From: a virus
Virus record (IMG/VR): IMGVR_UViG_3300009130_000096
Coordinates: 1-30,496 of that record
Length of the DNA stretch: 30,496 nucleotides
Direction: 5' to 3' (one strand)
The position numbers and the translations under genes are program-made. Shown in pieces: positions 30,268-30,496 of the stretch (position 1 is the stretch's first letter; the number at the start of each line of letters is the position of its first letter). The notes beneath the pieces are model-generated. The model saw only the letters and a program-made list of their open reading frames with translations, ran no database searches and was not told the DNA's origin.

Positions 30268-30496
30268 TGGCAGTAGATGATAGAATATCATTTTATGGGA
30301 TTGGTATAACAGCTCCAACCCCTCAAACAAGTCTTTATGGTATAGGAATAGCTCAAGGTTTTGATATAAAAAACTGTTTACTTTTTGGTATAGGCATAGC
30401 AGCAGATAATGTTTTTAATGCTAGTGTAAAGGTTATAGATGGAACCACAAATCTTCCAATAGTAGGAGCTACTGTTACAACTGTCACAACCCAAAC
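30267..30496 (+). CDS. Truncated fiber-block protein with YGIGI repeats and a peptidase-regulatory-like domain
   Basis: The frame starts one base into the previous stop (TAATG) and runs off the window, so only 76 residues are seen. There are three repeats: SFYGIGITAPT, SLYGIGIAQGF and LLFGIGIAADN. They are followed by VKVIDGTTNLPIVGATVTTV, which matches the start of a CarboxypepD_reg-like or Big-type beta-sandwich (hydrophobic pattern v.d...g.Pi.GA.V). These domains are common in adhesive, secreted and phage fiber proteins. The coupling suggests it works with the beta-helix protein. Full length and function are unknown. Confidence 0.75.
   Translation, partial: MAVDDRISFYGIGITAPTPQTSLYGIGIAQGFDIKNCLLFGIGIAADNVFNASVKVIDGTTNLPIVGATVTTVTTQ

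Noticed and set aside
1-30496. tRNA genes, CRISPR arrays, integrase or insertion sequences
   Set aside because: None seen. Gaps between genes are all below about 160 bases and contain only terminators, hairpins and A/T-rich leaders.

Overview
The window is part of the genome of a tailed phage with a contractile tail (T4-like myovirus organisation). Identity rests on a tail sheath, tail tube, tail-assembly chaperone pair, tape measure, baseplate set and gp32/UvsX/gp41-like replication genes, all on the + strand and tightly packed. The DNA is strongly A+T-rich. Start codons are preceded by A/T-rich leaders with no convincing Shine-Dalgarno sequence. That feature is known from Bacteroidetes, so a flavobacterial or related host is a reasonable guess but is not proven.

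Layout. 1-903: 3' end of an unrecognised Ala-rich protein, closed by a strong terminator. 1041-4446: a small unknown gene, three tandem paralogous glycosyltransferase-like genes linked by ATGA overlaps, and a small coiled-coil gene. 4501-10482: tail sheath, tail tube, terminator, chaperone ORF with a predicted +1/-2 frameshift into a second ORF, tape measure, and a small Pro/Asn-rich protein. 10491-18001: baseplate genes, namely a 607-aa baseplate or tube-cap-like protein, a LysM/gp53-like protein, a 1242-aa hub-like protein, a zinc amidase and an unknown structural-type protein. 18026-26836: DNA metabolism, namely a compact family A DNA polymerase, an unknown overlapping gene, gp32-like SSB, UvsX/RecA, 5' nuclease, DnaB/gp41 helicase, and class I ribonucleotide reductase NrdB then NrdA. 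26846-end: two unknown genes, then fiber and spike genes including a beta-helix protein and a truncated repeat protein running off the window.

How the genes work together. The replication block supplies polymerase, SSB, recombinase, primer-removing nuclease, helicase and dNTPs. The flanking blocks build the contractile tail and its host-recognition parts. The conserved 8-mer TATTTATA precedes eight genes of the structural and fiber blocks and none of the replication genes, so it is a candidate late-gene signal. The most notable points are the frameshift at a T7 run in the tail chaperone pair, the trio of glycosyltransferase-like genes inside the virion block, the TATTTATA element, and the reduced PolA with atypical motifs. 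No tRNA, CRISPR, IS element or integrase was seen. No gap without a gene exceeds about 160 bases.
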